Position numbers and translations under genes: made by a program. DNA of 64,000 nucleotides, taken from the NCBI GenBank assembly GCA_026645575.1, contig JAPKMW010000006.1, positions 135,939 to 199,938 on the forward strand. Reading direction: 5' to 3'. Positions 17,101 to 24,925 of the stretch are shown here, one piece after another (the first letter of the stretch is position 1; each line of letters starts with the position of its first letter). The DNA is from Caldilineaceae bacterium. GTDB taxonomy: Bacteria; Chloroflexota; Anaerolineae; Caldilineales; Caldilineaceae. The notes beneath the pieces were generated by a model. The model saw only the letters and a program-made list of their open reading frames with translations. It was not told where the DNA came from and ran no database searches.

Positions 17101-17319
17101 ACCCTGGGCGGCACCTTTCAGCATACCCAGTGGGTGCTGGTCGCCCTGGCCGACGCCTATGATCTCTCCCACGATGAAACCATCGGCCACTACCTCCGCC
17201 AGAGCCTCCCGGTGGTGGGCCGCTTCCCCGAAGGGTTGACCCACTCCGGCCTGGGCAAGGCGATGGCGATGCAGATGCGTTATGTGCCGAGTCTGCTGGC
17301 GGTTCTGGCAAAGCAATGA
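14134..17319 (+). CDS. Large PL26/YetA (PcRGLX-like) carbohydrate-active protein with FN3-like and alpha-toroid domains
   Basis: Protein of 1061 residues. Residues 1-175 form a beta-rich carbohydrate-binding-like region and 176-265 look like a fibronectin type III module (N-G-T-P-Y-D-F-Q-I-T). Residues about 270-370 match the N-terminal domain of PcRGLX/YetA proteins (L-P-V-T-M-G-A-P-V-A-K-G and W-P-D-G-S-V-R-W-L-L-V-D). The last 330 residues, with G-D-W-Y-G-E-S-G-W-S-W-G-N-N-E-Y-D, resemble an alpha/alpha toroid. PL26 enzymes are exo-rhamnogalacturonan lyases, so pectin-fragment degradation is possible. No signal peptide is obvious with the ATG at 14134; the frame is open 60 bases upstream with a hydrophobic stretch, so the start matters for location. 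Confidence 0.72.
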   Translation: MELLPYIDIIEPDRITALLTDPANFNWRAIDSETLDGFVPDLGLTNYVYPSIYRPPSVATSGLPSQVRHRFWGTVEKQSDHTGWRYIGVVIYAALGQACPMEFRLGADDIGRIEPQRFDNRRHLLVLDRPVHFIGEMEVLQLVAPGKGVYRIEHFVLLKERPLPSTFAPHIGQLTLHWTQPSADQANATLQWTTAQVAHCRVIASCADDQSTAPTLAETTAGRLHTVHLPNLRNGTPYDFQITATELLGEQAAATITAAPPAPVKTTPLTVPVEVFASTNNPQSSLPVTMGAPVAKGQLFGVDHCTIQTAQQPVAAQWRALAYWPDGSVRWLLVDGALPQVATGPTALTVTVNGAASGDLPPGALSWHEDNTVISVASRQLRVTLIKSGRGLPLRIARLTDANAREQLLDLASQRDGGLTCELGNGVQLYPALIQAAKLEETGPWRTVIYWQSDWNDEQGVAHLRSTLRLHIYADHPFVKLVHRLTVISPALGAAATGHSAHAQSAPAINGAILGAVGEENTLLKVRSFACHLPWPAIAAAHCDDTLVSLAANDAWQLLQVDDQHYQTGDQQTRQLHTGQAPGHLLVEGQAGILAVAVRNFWQTYPKGLTVTPEGVTLALLPAQPAEPAPTDEDAWHRVRFWRRDGCYLLKVGMALTNELLLAFPVDQAAMAPIFAWFEQPPLARPTLSVLNATGALIPLGAKSNEALARYEALVAEAIHAFAADRAATNAYGQINFGDWYGESGWSWGNNEYDTAFYAYAEFLRGGDPRWAVLAAEAARHLADVDTCNHSTDPSQIGLQYMHMAGHAGGYLPPYFRSKMAGSTALPSHTWVEGPVLHYLLTGDEFVHDSLRLTAQWLLQKRWFDAYDAANCREAGWHLTHLCMLARLGGDATALNAATLLVERVLEKQEPRGGWVHMLTESHCGCGYPRCRGEAGFMVVVLIGGLRRYHDLTGDPRVAQAIVGGAHWLIRHTYDAASGHFRYTSCPNRTLGGTFQHTQWVLVALADAYDLSHDETIGHYLRQSLPVVGRFPEGLTHSGLGKAMAMQMRYVPSLLAVLAKQ

Positions 17320-17347
17320 CAATCTTCGCCTTCTCTACCGGGTAAGG

Positions 17348-17353
17348 TATAAT
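17348..17353 (+). promoter_or_regulatory. -10-like TATAAT upstream of the second AAA ATPase gene
   Basis: TATAAT lies 47 bp before the ATG at 17400 in a short AT-rich patch. No convincing -35 hexamer is seen at 17 bp spacing. A GGTGGGGGGAAAG stretch ahead of the ATG is the likely ribosome-binding site and fixes the start. Confidence 0.35.
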
Positions 17354-17399
17354 TTACAAACAAATATAAGTTGTCGATGACTCGGTGGGGGGAAAGTAT

Positions 17400-19016
17400 A
17401 TGCGTCGTTTTCATTCCTATGGTCCCGTTGATTGTGAAGAACATTTTTGCATTCCACGACAAGCATTGGTCGAACGCGGCGTGCAACAATTGATTGGCAA
17501 CCCAGAAAAAGGTGGTCATTATTTTACCATCTGGGCGCCCCGCCAAACGGGTAAAACTTGGTTGATGCGGCGAATGCGCGAGGACATTGCCCAACGCTAT
17601 GGCGACCAGTTCACGGTCTTTGACTTCTCGTTGGGCAATCTGCGTGGGATGACGGAAACGATCACCGCCGAACAGAACCGCTTTGAAATCCATGTGGCGC
17701 TGATGAGCATCTTGCGGAATGCGTTGCCAGGGCAGCCGGAAGTGAAAACCTGGGATGATTTTGTCAAGCTTTTTGCCAGAGAAGGTGGCCTGTGGGATCG
17801 CCCGCTTATTTTACTAATTGATGAGGCTGACACTGCGCCGCCGCTGCTCCTCGACTGGATTGTGGGCCGCTTCCGTGAAATGTATCTCTACCGGCAGACC
17901 AACTGGCTGCATGGGTTGGCGCTGATTGGTGTGCGTGCGGTTTTAGGCATTGAGAGCAAGCAAGGTTCCCCCTTTAATGTCCAGCGTTCGTTGCATGTCC
18001 CCAACTTCACGTTGGCTGAGGTCCAAGATCTCTTTCACCAATATCAAACGGAGAGTGGGCAAGCGATCGACCCCGCCGTCGTGCAGGAGGTTTATCGCGG
18101 GACAAATGGGCAACCGGGCCTGGTCGGCTGGTTTGGCGAGTTGCTCACCGAACCGTACAATCCGGGGCTGGGTCAAACGATTGGCGCGGAAACATGGGAA
18201 CTGGTCTGGCACAAGGCGCGCTTTGTCGAGCCGAACAATACTGTACTCAACCTCGTTGCCAAGGCCAGACAACCGGAATATCAGGGCTTCTTGCTGAAAC
18301 TCTTTGCTCAGTCGAATTTACCCTTTGCCTTTCATGACCCGCTGTTGAGCTATCTCTATATGCACGGCTTGATTACGTCGACAACGGTGCGCTCACAGGA
18401 TGGTGAACTGAATGAAATCTGCCGCTTTAGCTCCCCGTTTATTCAAGACACCCTCTATCATGCCCTCAGTTCTGATCTGGTCGGCGATGGAATGCGGCTG
18501 TTAACGCTTCACCCGCTCGATATGCTGGCGGATGTCTTTGCATCACCGACGCTCGATATCCCCGCTTTGCTGCGCCGTTATAAGGAGTATCTTGCACGTC
18601 TCAAGGCGAAGGGGATCAACCCATGGAAGGAACAACCCCGTCGCCGGGGGCCCTGTGGGCGCGACCACCATTTGAGCGAGGCTGTGGGCCATTTCCACTT
18701 ATATGCCTGGCTCAAAGAGGCATTGACCGATTTGGCGGTGGTCAGCCCTGAGTTTCCAACCGGCAACGGCCAGGTCGATTTACACTTGCGCGCCGGCACA
18801 AAGCAAGGCTTGATTGAAGTCAAAAGCTTTACCAGCGCCGCCGCCTTGAACAAAGACCGCCAACAAGCCGCACGCTATGCCAAACGCATGGGGCTGACGC
18901 AAGTAACCATCGCCGTCTTTATTCCAGTGGAGGATGAACAGGTGCTGCAAGAGCTATCGGTGACGGAGACGGTCGATGGCGTGACCGTAAGTGTTGTCGC
19001 CATCGGTTGGGTTTAA
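17400..19016 (+). CDS. AAA-like ATPase fused to C-terminal PD-(D/E)XK nuclease-like domain (copy 2)
   Basis: Protein of 538 residues, paralogous to the one at 8355-9923. Both open with M-R-x-F-x-x-x-G-P-V and place the Walker A about 40 residues in, here A-P-R-Q-T-G-K-T-W. Walker B is L-I-L-L-I-D-E-A-D, followed by a G-T-N-G-Q-P-G-L-V-G motif in place of G-G-H-P. Near residue 455 G-N-G-Q-V-D-L followed by L-I-E-V-K gives the D...E-x-K nuclease pattern. It stands alone downstream of the carbohydrate island. It could be a defence or genome-maintenance ATPase-nuclease; no partner is visible. Confidence 0.85.
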   Translation: MRRFHSYGPVDCEEHFCIPRQALVERGVQQLIGNPEKGGHYFTIWAPRQTGKTWLMRRMREDIAQRYGDQFTVFDFSLGNLRGMTETITAEQNRFEIHVALMSILRNALPGQPEVKTWDDFVKLFAREGGLWDRPLILLIDEADTAPPLLLDWIVGRFREMYLYRQTNWLHGLALIGVRAVLGIESKQGSPFNVQRSLHVPNFTLAEVQDLFHQYQTESGQAIDPAVVQEVYRGTNGQPGLVGWFGELLTEPYNPGLGQTIGAETWELVWHKARFVEPNNTVLNLVAKARQPEYQGFLLKLFAQSNLPFAFHDPLLSYLYMHGLITSTTVRSQDGELNEICRFSSPFIQDTLYHALSSDLVGDGMRLLTLHPLDMLADVFASPTLDIPALLRRYKEYLARLKAKGINPWKEQPRRRGPCGRDHHLSEAVGHFHLYAWLKEALTDLAVVSPEFPTGNGQVDLHLRAGTKQGLIEVKSFTSAAALNKDRQQAARYAKRMGLTQVTIAVFIPVEDEQVLQELSVTETVDGVTVSVVAIGWV

Positions 19017-19160
19017 GCAATTCTCGCCGCTTGGGAGCAACTTTTCTTGGGTTGGTATCAGGCCGGCGCTCGCAACGAAACGTAAGACAAGCTGAACCTG
19101 CGCCGGATTGTCAACCATCTTCCCAGAAGGTCATGCTCGCCCCCGCACCCACGTAGCAGT

Positions 19161-19190
19161 TTGGGTTTCACTGGTAGAGTACGGTATACT
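19161..19190 (+). promoter_or_regulatory. Predicted sigma-70-type promoter for the second ABC importer
   Basis: TTGGGT (19161-19166) and TATACT (19185-19190) are separated by 18 bp and lie 51 bp ahead of the permease start at 19241. The 224-bp gap before the operon holds nothing else recognisable. Prediction by eye only. Confidence 0.4.
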
Positions 19191-19240
19191 ACATTGCACA
19201 CTGTGATCAGATCTGACCAGGTTCAACCAAGTGCAAACCC

Positions 19241-20215
19241 ATGTCCACCTATATTCTACGCCGTACTATCCAAGCGATTCCCCTCTTTTTCATTTTGAGC
19301 ATTTTGCTCTTTGGTTTGGTGCGGGCTGCCCCTGGCGGACCCTTGGCCCAAGCCGCCCGCAACCCCAACGTGACCCAGGAACAGTTACAGCGCATCCGCC
19401 ATGAACTGGGGTTAGATCAACCGCTCTACATCCAATATGGCCGCTGGTTTGGCGCTGTCCTCCAGGGTGATCTGGGCAAGTCGATCAAGAGCAACCGTCC
19501 CGTTGCCACCATGATTAGCGAACGCATTCCCAACACCTTGTTGCTCATTACTGCCGCCTTTGGGCTGACCTTGCTGCTGGCCATTCCGATCGGCGCTTGG
19601 TCGGCGCGGCATCAATATTCGCCGCTGGATTACGTCATCACAGCGCTCACCTTTGCCGGCCAATCGGCGCCGGTCTTCTGGCTGGGCTTGCTCTTGATTC
19701 TGGTCTTTTATGTCTGGCTCGATAACCCGTGGACAGGCCAGCCGCTCTTTCCCGTAGGCGGCATGTATTCGGTGGGCGGCCAGAAGACCCTGCTCGATCT
19801 CCTCTGGCATCTGGTGCTGCCGGTGACGACGCTTTGTTCGGTCTGGGTGGCCTGGTATTCGCGCTTTTTCCGCGCCAGCATGTTGGAAGTGTTAAACGCC
19901 GATTACATTCGCACAGCGCGCAGCAAAGGCTTGCGCGAAGGTCGCGTTACCTATGTTCACGCTCTGTGCAACGGCATCATGCCGCTGGTGACAATGATTG
20001 CGCTTGACTTTCCGACCATGTTTGCCGGTGCGCTCTTTGTCGAAACGATCTTCGCCTGGCCCGGTATGGGACGCCTCTTCTGGGACGCCGCCCGCGGTCG
20101 CGACTATCCGGTCCTACTGGGCGTGATTTTGATCAATGCCGGGCTGATCGTTCTCTGCAATATCATCGCGGATCTGGTCTACGGTTGGCTCGACCCGCGT
20201 GTGCGCTATGAATAA
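19241..20215 (+). CDS. ABC transporter permease, DppB/OppB type
   Basis: Inner-membrane permease of 324 residues of a family-5 ABC importer. It begins M-S-T-Y-I-L-R-R-T-I-Q-A-I-P with a first membrane helix, then A-P-G-G-P, the L-G-L-D-Q-P-L-Y-I-Q-Y loop and five more helices. The cytoplasmic EAA loop is A-D-Y-I-R-T-A-R-S-K-G-L-R-E-G, where the ATPase subunit docks. It is followed by a DppC-type permease (20324) and binding lipoprotein (21344). ATPase genes are not present, so they are elsewhere or shared. It is more distantly related to the partial permease at 1-688. Confidence 0.95.
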   Translation: MSTYILRRTIQAIPLFFILSILLFGLVRAAPGGPLAQAARNPNVTQEQLQRIRHELGLDQPLYIQYGRWFGAVLQGDLGKSIKSNRPVATMISERIPNTLLLITAAFGLTLLLAIPIGAWSARHQYSPLDYVITALTFAGQSAPVFWLGLLLILVFYVWLDNPWTGQPLFPVGGMYSVGGQKTLLDLLWHLVLPVTTLCSVWVAWYSRFFRASMLEVLNADYIRTARSKGLREGRVTYVHALCNGIMPLVTMIALDFPTMFAGALFVETIFAWPGMGRLFWDAARGRDYPVLLGVILINAGLIVLCNIIADLVYGWLDPRVRYE

Positions 20216-20222
20216 CAGTATA

Positions 20223-20293
20223 GTTAACACGGATAGGGAGGAACACGGATATTTTATTTGTGTTTATCTGTGTTCTTCCCTATCCGTGTTAAC
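20223..20293. repeat. 29-bp imperfect inverted repeat between the two permease genes
   Basis: Arms 20223-20251 and 20265-20293 pair at about 27 of 29 positions (arm start GTTAACACGGATAGGG), with an AT-rich 13-nt loop. It fills most of the 108-bp gap between co-directional permease genes, so it should appear in the mRNA as a strong hairpin and may tune the ratio of the two products. Confidence 0.75.
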
Positions 20294-20323
20294 TTTTAAT
20301 TCGTCGCTAACAAATAGGTTTTC

Positions 20324-21247
20324 ATGAGTGAGTTAACGTTACAATCATCTACCCTTGGGCAGAAAAAACAACGCACCACTACGGTCATCAGTCCGACGCA
20401 ACTGATCTTGCGGCGCTTTTGGCGGCACCGGCTGGCCCTTTGGTCGATCGGCCTATTGACGCTGATCATCTTGAGCGCAGCCTTCGCCTTTCTCAGTCCT
20501 TATGAACCGACGGCGCAAACGCCGAAAGACAAGCTGCTGCCGCCATCGACTGTGAATTGGTTTGGCACCGATGATCTGGGCCGTGATGTGTTGACGCGCA
20601 CCCTCTATGGTGGACGCATTTCGCTGGTGGTGGGGTTGCTTTCGACGGCATTGGCCTTGTTGATCGGCGTCACTGTCGGCGCGCTGGCCGGGTATATGGG
20701 TGGCTGGCTCGATAATCTGCTCATGCGGATCACCGACGCCTTTTTGACCTTGCCGACGCTCTTTGTCTTGATCCTGATCAGCACCATTCTGCGCGACCAG
20801 CCGGCGCTCAATCTGCGCAGCAGCGTCGCCATTGTGATCATTGTGATTGCTGTGTTGCAATGGATGTGGCCGGCTAGGCTCCTGCGTGCCGAATTTTTGA
20901 GCCTGAAGGCACGCGACTTCGTCTTGGCAGCCCACGCCACCGGCGTGCCGACTGGTCGTATCATGTGGCGACACATTCTGCCCAACACGGTCGGCTTAAT
21001 CATCGTACAAGGGACGTTGCTGGTTGCCTTTGCCATCATCACTGAATCAGGCTTGAGCTATCTCGGTTTTGGCGTCCAGCCGCCGACCCCCAGTTGGGGC
21101 AACCTGCTGGCTAACGCGCAAGTCCACGCCCTGCGCGCACCCTGGTTGATGATCTTCCCCGGCCTGATGATCTTTCTCACCAGCATGGCGGTCAACTTTA
21201 TCGGCGATGGGTTGCGCGATGCGTTTGATCCGTTTTCAAGGCAATAG
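20324..21247 (+). CDS. ABC transporter permease, DppC/OppC type
   Basis: Second membrane subunit of the importer, 307 residues. It has a cytoplasmic N-terminal tail, a first helix (A-L-W-S-I-G-L-L-T-L-I-I-L-S), then the periplasmic segment with N-W-F-G-T-D-D-L-G-R-D-V-L-T-R, the hallmark of DppC proteins. The EAA loop is R-D-F-V-L-A-A-H-A-T-G-V-P-T-G, and the end reads N-F-I-G-D-G-L-R-D-A-F-D-P, also typical. It would pair with the DppB-type protein at 19241. Confidence 0.95.
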   Translation: MSELTLQSSTLGQKKQRTTTVISPTQLILRRFWRHRLALWSIGLLTLIILSAAFAFLSPYEPTAQTPKDKLLPPSTVNWFGTDDLGRDVLTRTLYGGRISLVVGLLSTALALLIGVTVGALAGYMGGWLDNLLMRITDAFLTLPTLFVLILISTILRDQPALNLRSSVAIVIIVIAVLQWMWPARLLRAEFLSLKARDFVLAAHATGVPTGRIMWRHILPNTVGLIIVQGTLLVAFAIITESGLSYLGFGVQPPTPSWGNLLANAQVHALRAPWLMIFPGLMIFLTSMAVNFIGDGLRDAFDPFSRQ

Positions 21248-21330
21248 ATATTTGATATTGGGCATTGGAGATTCCATCGATTACAAATTGATCAAATATC
21301 CAATACCCAATATCCATTACACAATATCAA
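21246..21330. repeat. AT-rich heptad palindrome, family B, copy 1
   Basis: The gap between the DppC gene and the lipoprotein gene consists of runs of ATTGG(A/G)T-type heptamers (GATATTGGGCATTGG) and, after a short loop, their complement (CCAATACCCAATATCC). It folds into an imperfect hairpin. Related copies are at 23060-23134, 28660-28721 and 30388-30450. It lies just before the ribosome-binding site AAGGAG of the lipoprotein gene. Confidence 0.7.
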
Positions 21331-21343
21331 AAAGGAGTATCGC

Positions 21344-23056
21344 ATGAAAATCCACAAAACCCTCTTATCCCTCTTGCTCCTGTTGAGTTTATTGGTCGGT
21401 TGTGGCGCACCGTCAACGACAGAATCGGCGGACGCGCCGGCAGCAGGAGAAGCGGCGGCGACCGGCGGCGGACAGGTCGTCTTGATCATCCCCGAAGAGC
21501 CGGCGACCCTGAACCCTTATCTGGCCGATGCCGCGATTGTGCGCCAGGTCTCGGATGCCACGATCATCGGGCTGGTGACAGTGGATGTCGATGGCAACTT
21601 TGTGCCGAAGCTGGCAGCGGAATTGCCCACGGTTGAGAATGACGGCGTGTCGGCAGATTTTCTCACCGTCACCTGGAAGCTCCGGCCCGATCTCAAGTGG
21701 TCGGACGGTGAGCCGATTACGGCGGATGATGTCAAGTTCACCTGGGAAGCGGTGAGCAACCCGGATAGTGGCGTTCTGTTGGAGACCGGCGCTGAACTGG
21801 TCGAGAGCATTGAGACGCCGGATGATCAAACGGTTGTGGTCAAGTACACGGCAGTTAATCAAGCCTATCTGAATCAATTCCGCTTTGGCATCTTCCCGCG
21901 CCATGCCATTCCCGCCGATCAACCGATGAAAGAGTGGGAATATAACCGCAACCCGGTCAGTGCCGGCCCCTATGTGGTCAGCGAATGGACCGCCGGCGAC
22001 AGTATTGTCATGGCTAAGAACCCCAACTACTACGAAACGGGTCTACCCCATCTCGATACCTTGATCTTCAAAGTTGTCCCTGATCTGGCGGCACAAACGG
22101 CTATGATGATGCAGGGCGAAGCGCAGGTCCACCTTTGGCCGGGCGTGACCAAAGAAGAGTATGACCAGTCGGTGGAAGGGGTCGCCAGCCAAGCGATGGT
22201 GCCGGGACAGTGGAATCTGGCACTGCGCTTCAACCTGAGCCGCCCCTTTGATGATGACCCCAGCGCCGCCGATCCCCACCCCATTCTGGGTGACCTGCGG
22301 GTGCGGCAAGCGTTGGCCCATGCTATCGACTACGACACGATTATCAACGACATTGTCAAAGACGCCTGGCCCACCACTAGCCCCTTTGCCTATGGCTGGT
22401 TCCAGTGCGATATTGCCCGCAAGTATACGTTTGATGTGGCAAAGGCCAACGCACTGCTCGATGAAGCCGGCTGGCCGCTCGGCCCCGATGGCGTTCGCGT
22501 TGCCAAGGGCGCCCTCTATGCCGGCGATGGCACCCGTCTGGCGCTTCAGATGGAAGGCTACACCAACTTCCCACCCCTTCAGCAGACAGAAGAAGCGCTG
22601 GTTGAGCAGTTCAAAGCGGTTGGCGTTGAAGCCACGATTCAAAATGACGACTTCTCGATCATCTTCGGCTCCTACGAAGATCAATCGCCGCGCAAGGTGG
22701 GCAACTTTGACATGTTGATCTACGACGACAGTCTGGGCATTGAACCCCACGCCACCGTTGTCAATCTCTTCTCGTCGGCTCAGATTCCCAGCGCCGAGAA
22801 CCCGTCGGGCGGCAACTACTGGCGCTGGATCAACGCTGAGGCTGACGCGGCCATTGAAGCCGCCGGCAGCACGGTGGACATTGCCAAGCGCAAGGAAGCC
22901 TACTGCCAACTGGGCGAATTGATCGCCACCGACCTGCCGCAAATCCACATCCTCCAATTCACCGAAGGCTACGGCGCCGCCAATAACTTGAGCGGCTATC
23001 AGGTCAACCTCTGGGGCAGCCTGACGTGGGATGTGCAGAACTGGCAATTACAGTAA
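21344..23056 (+). CDS. ABC transporter substrate-binding lipoprotein, family 5
   Basis: Binding protein of 570 residues for the importer at 19241-21247. The signal peptide ends in L-L-V-G-C with Cys20 as the lipid anchor and is followed by an Ala/Glu/Gly-rich tether. The SBP_bac_5 core is visible as W-K-L-R-P-D-L-K-W-S-D-G-E-P-I-T-A-D-D-V. AAAAGGAG precedes the ATG. The neighbours downstream (amidohydrolase, Gfo/Idh/MocA, aldo/keto reductase) suggest import of an amide- or ester-containing compound or sugar conjugate, but this is inference. Confidence 0.94.
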   Translation: MKIHKTLLSLLLLLSLLVGCGAPSTTESADAPAAGEAAATGGGQVVLIIPEEPATLNPYLADAAIVRQVSDATIIGLVTVDVDGNFVPKLAAELPTVENDGVSADFLTVTWKLRPDLKWSDGEPITADDVKFTWEAVSNPDSGVLLETGAELVESIETPDDQTVVVKYTAVNQAYLNQFRFGIFPRHAIPADQPMKEWEYNRNPVSAGPYVVSEWTAGDSIVMAKNPNYYETGLPHLDTLIFKVVPDLAAQTAMMMQGEAQVHLWPGVTKEEYDQSVEGVASQAMVPGQWNLALRFNLSRPFDDDPSAADPHPILGDLRVRQALAHAIDYDTIINDIVKDAWPTTSPFAYGWFQCDIARKYTFDVAKANALLDEAGWPLGPDGVRVAKGALYAGDGTRLALQMEGYTNFPPLQQTEEALVEQFKAVGVEATIQNDDFSIIFGSYEDQSPRKVGNFDMLIYDDSLGIEPHATVVNLFSSAQIPSAENPSGGNYWRWINAEADAAIEAAGSTVDIAKRKEAYCQLGELIATDLPQIHILQFTEGYGAANNLSGYQVNLWGSLTWDVQNWQLQ

Positions 23057-23059
23057 TAC

Positions 23060-23134
23060 AGATATTGGATATTGGGTATTAGATATTCTTGTCACAGTCG
23101 GTCCTTACTATCCAATATCCAATACCCAATATCT
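23060..23134. repeat. AT-rich heptad palindrome, family B, copy 2
   Basis: Left arm 23060-23085 and right arm 23109-23134 are built from the same A-T-T-G-G-R-T heptamers in reversed order, giving an imperfect hairpin with a 23-nt loop. It occupies nearly the whole 89-bp gap between the lipoprotein and amidohydrolase genes. Confidence 0.7.
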
Positions 23135-23145
23135 AACAGATTATT

Positions 23146-24753
23146 ATGACTCAACACGCAACACTCCTTATCACCAACGCCCGTGTCTACACCGTTGACG
23201 ACGCCAACCCACACGCCGAAGCGGTGGCGGTGCGGGGCAATCGGATCGTCTTTGTCGGCAGCGCCGATGATGCCAAGCTATGGCGTGGGCCGAACACCCA
23301 AGTGATCGACGGCGCCGGGTGCACCTTGCTGCCGGGGCTGATCGATAGTCACTTTCATCTCCTTTGGGGATCGCTCAAGCTAGATGATCTCCAACTCTGG
23401 GAGGCGACCAACCGCCAGTTATTGGCCGAGGCGATTCTACAGTATGCCCAGGCCAATCCACAGCGAGAATGGCTGATCGGTTCCCAGGTGCGCTACAGCG
23501 CCTTTGAGGGGCTGCCGCTGGATCGCCACTTTCTCGACGCACTCGTGCCGGATCGCCCGCTCTATCTGGTCGCCTTTGACGGGCATACCGTTTGGGTCAA
23601 CAGCGAGGCGCTGCGCCGGGCCAATTTGCTGCAAGGCCGTGAACTCCCGCCCGGTCATGAAATTGTCATGGACCCAGCCACCGGTCTTGCTACCGGTGAA
23701 TTGCGCGAGCCGGAAGCGTTCACCCCGGTGCGCAACCTGATCCCGCTCAAGAGTGACGCCGAAAAGCGCGCCCTGTTGCACAAAGGGCTGGCCCTCGCCG
23801 CCCAGCATGGTCTCACCAGCGTCCAGAATATGGACGGCTGGGAGCAGAGTATCAATCTCTATGCTGCGCTCGAAGCCGACAACGAAATGACCCTGCGCGT
23901 CTATGTACCCTATGATGTTAAGCCGGAGACGCCGGTGGCAGCACTGCAAGAGGCAGTGGCGCAGTGTCAGAAATATCAGGGCAACTTTGTGCGCGGCAGC
24001 GGCATCAAGCTCTTTATGGATGGCGTGTTGGAATCGTACACGGCCCTGATGCTGGCCGATTATGCTGACCAGCCGGGCAACCAGGGCAGCGCCCTCTTTA
24101 CCGCTGAGATGTTCAATCGCATTGCGCTGGAGGCCGACCGATTGGGCCTGCAAATTGCCGTTCACTGCTGTGGGGATGGCGCTGTGCAACGCACCCTGGA
24201 TGGCATCGAACTAGCGCAGCGCCAAAACGGTACACAGAATCGTCGCCACCGCATTGAGCATATCGAAACCATCGCTCCGACCGACATTTCCCGTTTTGCG
24301 CAACTCGGTGTCATCGCGTCCATGCAGCCCTACCACTGTCCGCCAACGCTTCATGCTGGGGATGTCTGGCCGGCGCGCGCGGGGGAACAGCGCTGGCCCT
24401 ACAGCTTTGCCTGGCAGACGCTGCGCAACGCCGGCGCCCATCTCGCCTTTGGCAGCGACTGGCCAGTGGTGAGCATGAATCCCTTGCTTGGCTTTCACGC
24501 CGCCCTCAATCGTCAACCCTGGCAAGCGGGCGATCCCGACCAACGGCAGACCCTGGCGCAGATCATCCGGGGCTATACCCGTGATGCCGCCTACGTCGAA
24601 TTTCAAGAACAGGAAAAGGGCAGGGTCCGCACCGGCATGTTAGCCGATCTAGTGCTGCTCTCGACCGATCTTTTCGCCGCCCCAGCGGAATCGTTTGACC
24701 AAATTCAGCCGGTGCTAACTATCTGTGATGGTCGCATCGTCTACCAACAATAA
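23146..24753 (+). CDS. Amidohydrolase family protein (YtcJ-like)
   Basis: Metal-dependent hydrolase of 535 residues. Metal-ligand motifs in order are D-S-H-F-H (H-x-H, near residue 67), a G-I-K-L-F-M-D-G segment near 290, A-V-H-C-C-G-D-G-A-V near 345, H-R-I-E-H-I-E-T near 370 and F-G-S-D-W-P near 440. This matches the YtcJ/amidohydrolase_3 group, which acts on amide, formamide or carbamate bonds. No signal peptide is seen. It follows the binding protein with only a palindromic repeat between, so it likely processes the imported compound. Confidence 0.9.
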   Translation: MTQHATLLITNARVYTVDDANPHAEAVAVRGNRIVFVGSADDAKLWRGPNTQVIDGAGCTLLPGLIDSHFHLLWGSLKLDDLQLWEATNRQLLAEAILQYAQANPQREWLIGSQVRYSAFEGLPLDRHFLDALVPDRPLYLVAFDGHTVWVNSEALRRANLLQGRELPPGHEIVMDPATGLATGELREPEAFTPVRNLIPLKSDAEKRALLHKGLALAAQHGLTSVQNMDGWEQSINLYAALEADNEMTLRVYVPYDVKPETPVAALQEAVAQCQKYQGNFVRGSGIKLFMDGVLESYTALMLADYADQPGNQGSALFTAEMFNRIALEADRLGLQIAVHCCGDGAVQRTLDGIELAQRQNGTQNRRHRIEHIETIAPTDISRFAQLGVIASMQPYHCPPTLHAGDVWPARAGEQRWPYSFAWQTLRNAGAHLAFGSDWPVVSMNPLLGFHAALNRQPWQAGDPDQRQTLAQIIRGYTRDAAYVEFQEQEKGRVRTGMLADLVLLSTDLFAAPAESFDQIQPVLTICDGRIVYQQ

Positions 24754-24759
24754 ACCATT

Positions 24760-24883
24760 GACCTACCCCGTAGGTCACATTTTGCCGTCCCGTAGGGACG
24801 CTTGAGTTGAGGAGAATAAGGGTTAGAAAGAATGAGATTTTCTATTGACCCTCTTCCTAAATTCATGCGTCCCTACGGGACGG
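24760..24883. repeat. Nested palindromes after the amidohydrolase gene
   Basis: A small hairpin GACCTAC-CCC-GTAGGTC (24760-24776) is followed by a 17-bp perfect inverted repeat, 24785-24801 against 24867-24883 (arm CCGTCCCGTAGGGACGC), enclosing 65 nt. These lie in the gap before the Gfo/Idh gene and would form a long-range stem. Sequences with the core CGTAGGGACG are a recognisable type of dispersed intergenic repeat. Confidence 0.7.
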
Positions 24884-24925
24884 TCTTCACATTAACAACA
24901 AAGAAGAATCGCTAGAAAATTGATT

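Noticed and set aside
20223..20293. Hairpins inside operons as rho-independent terminators
   Set aside because: They lack a T-run after the stem and lie between genes that are expected to be co-transcribed.
22043..23047. 334-codon minus-strand frame across the second binding lipoprotein
   Set aside because: It is the antisense of a well-supported SBP gene, with no domain or ribosome-binding site.
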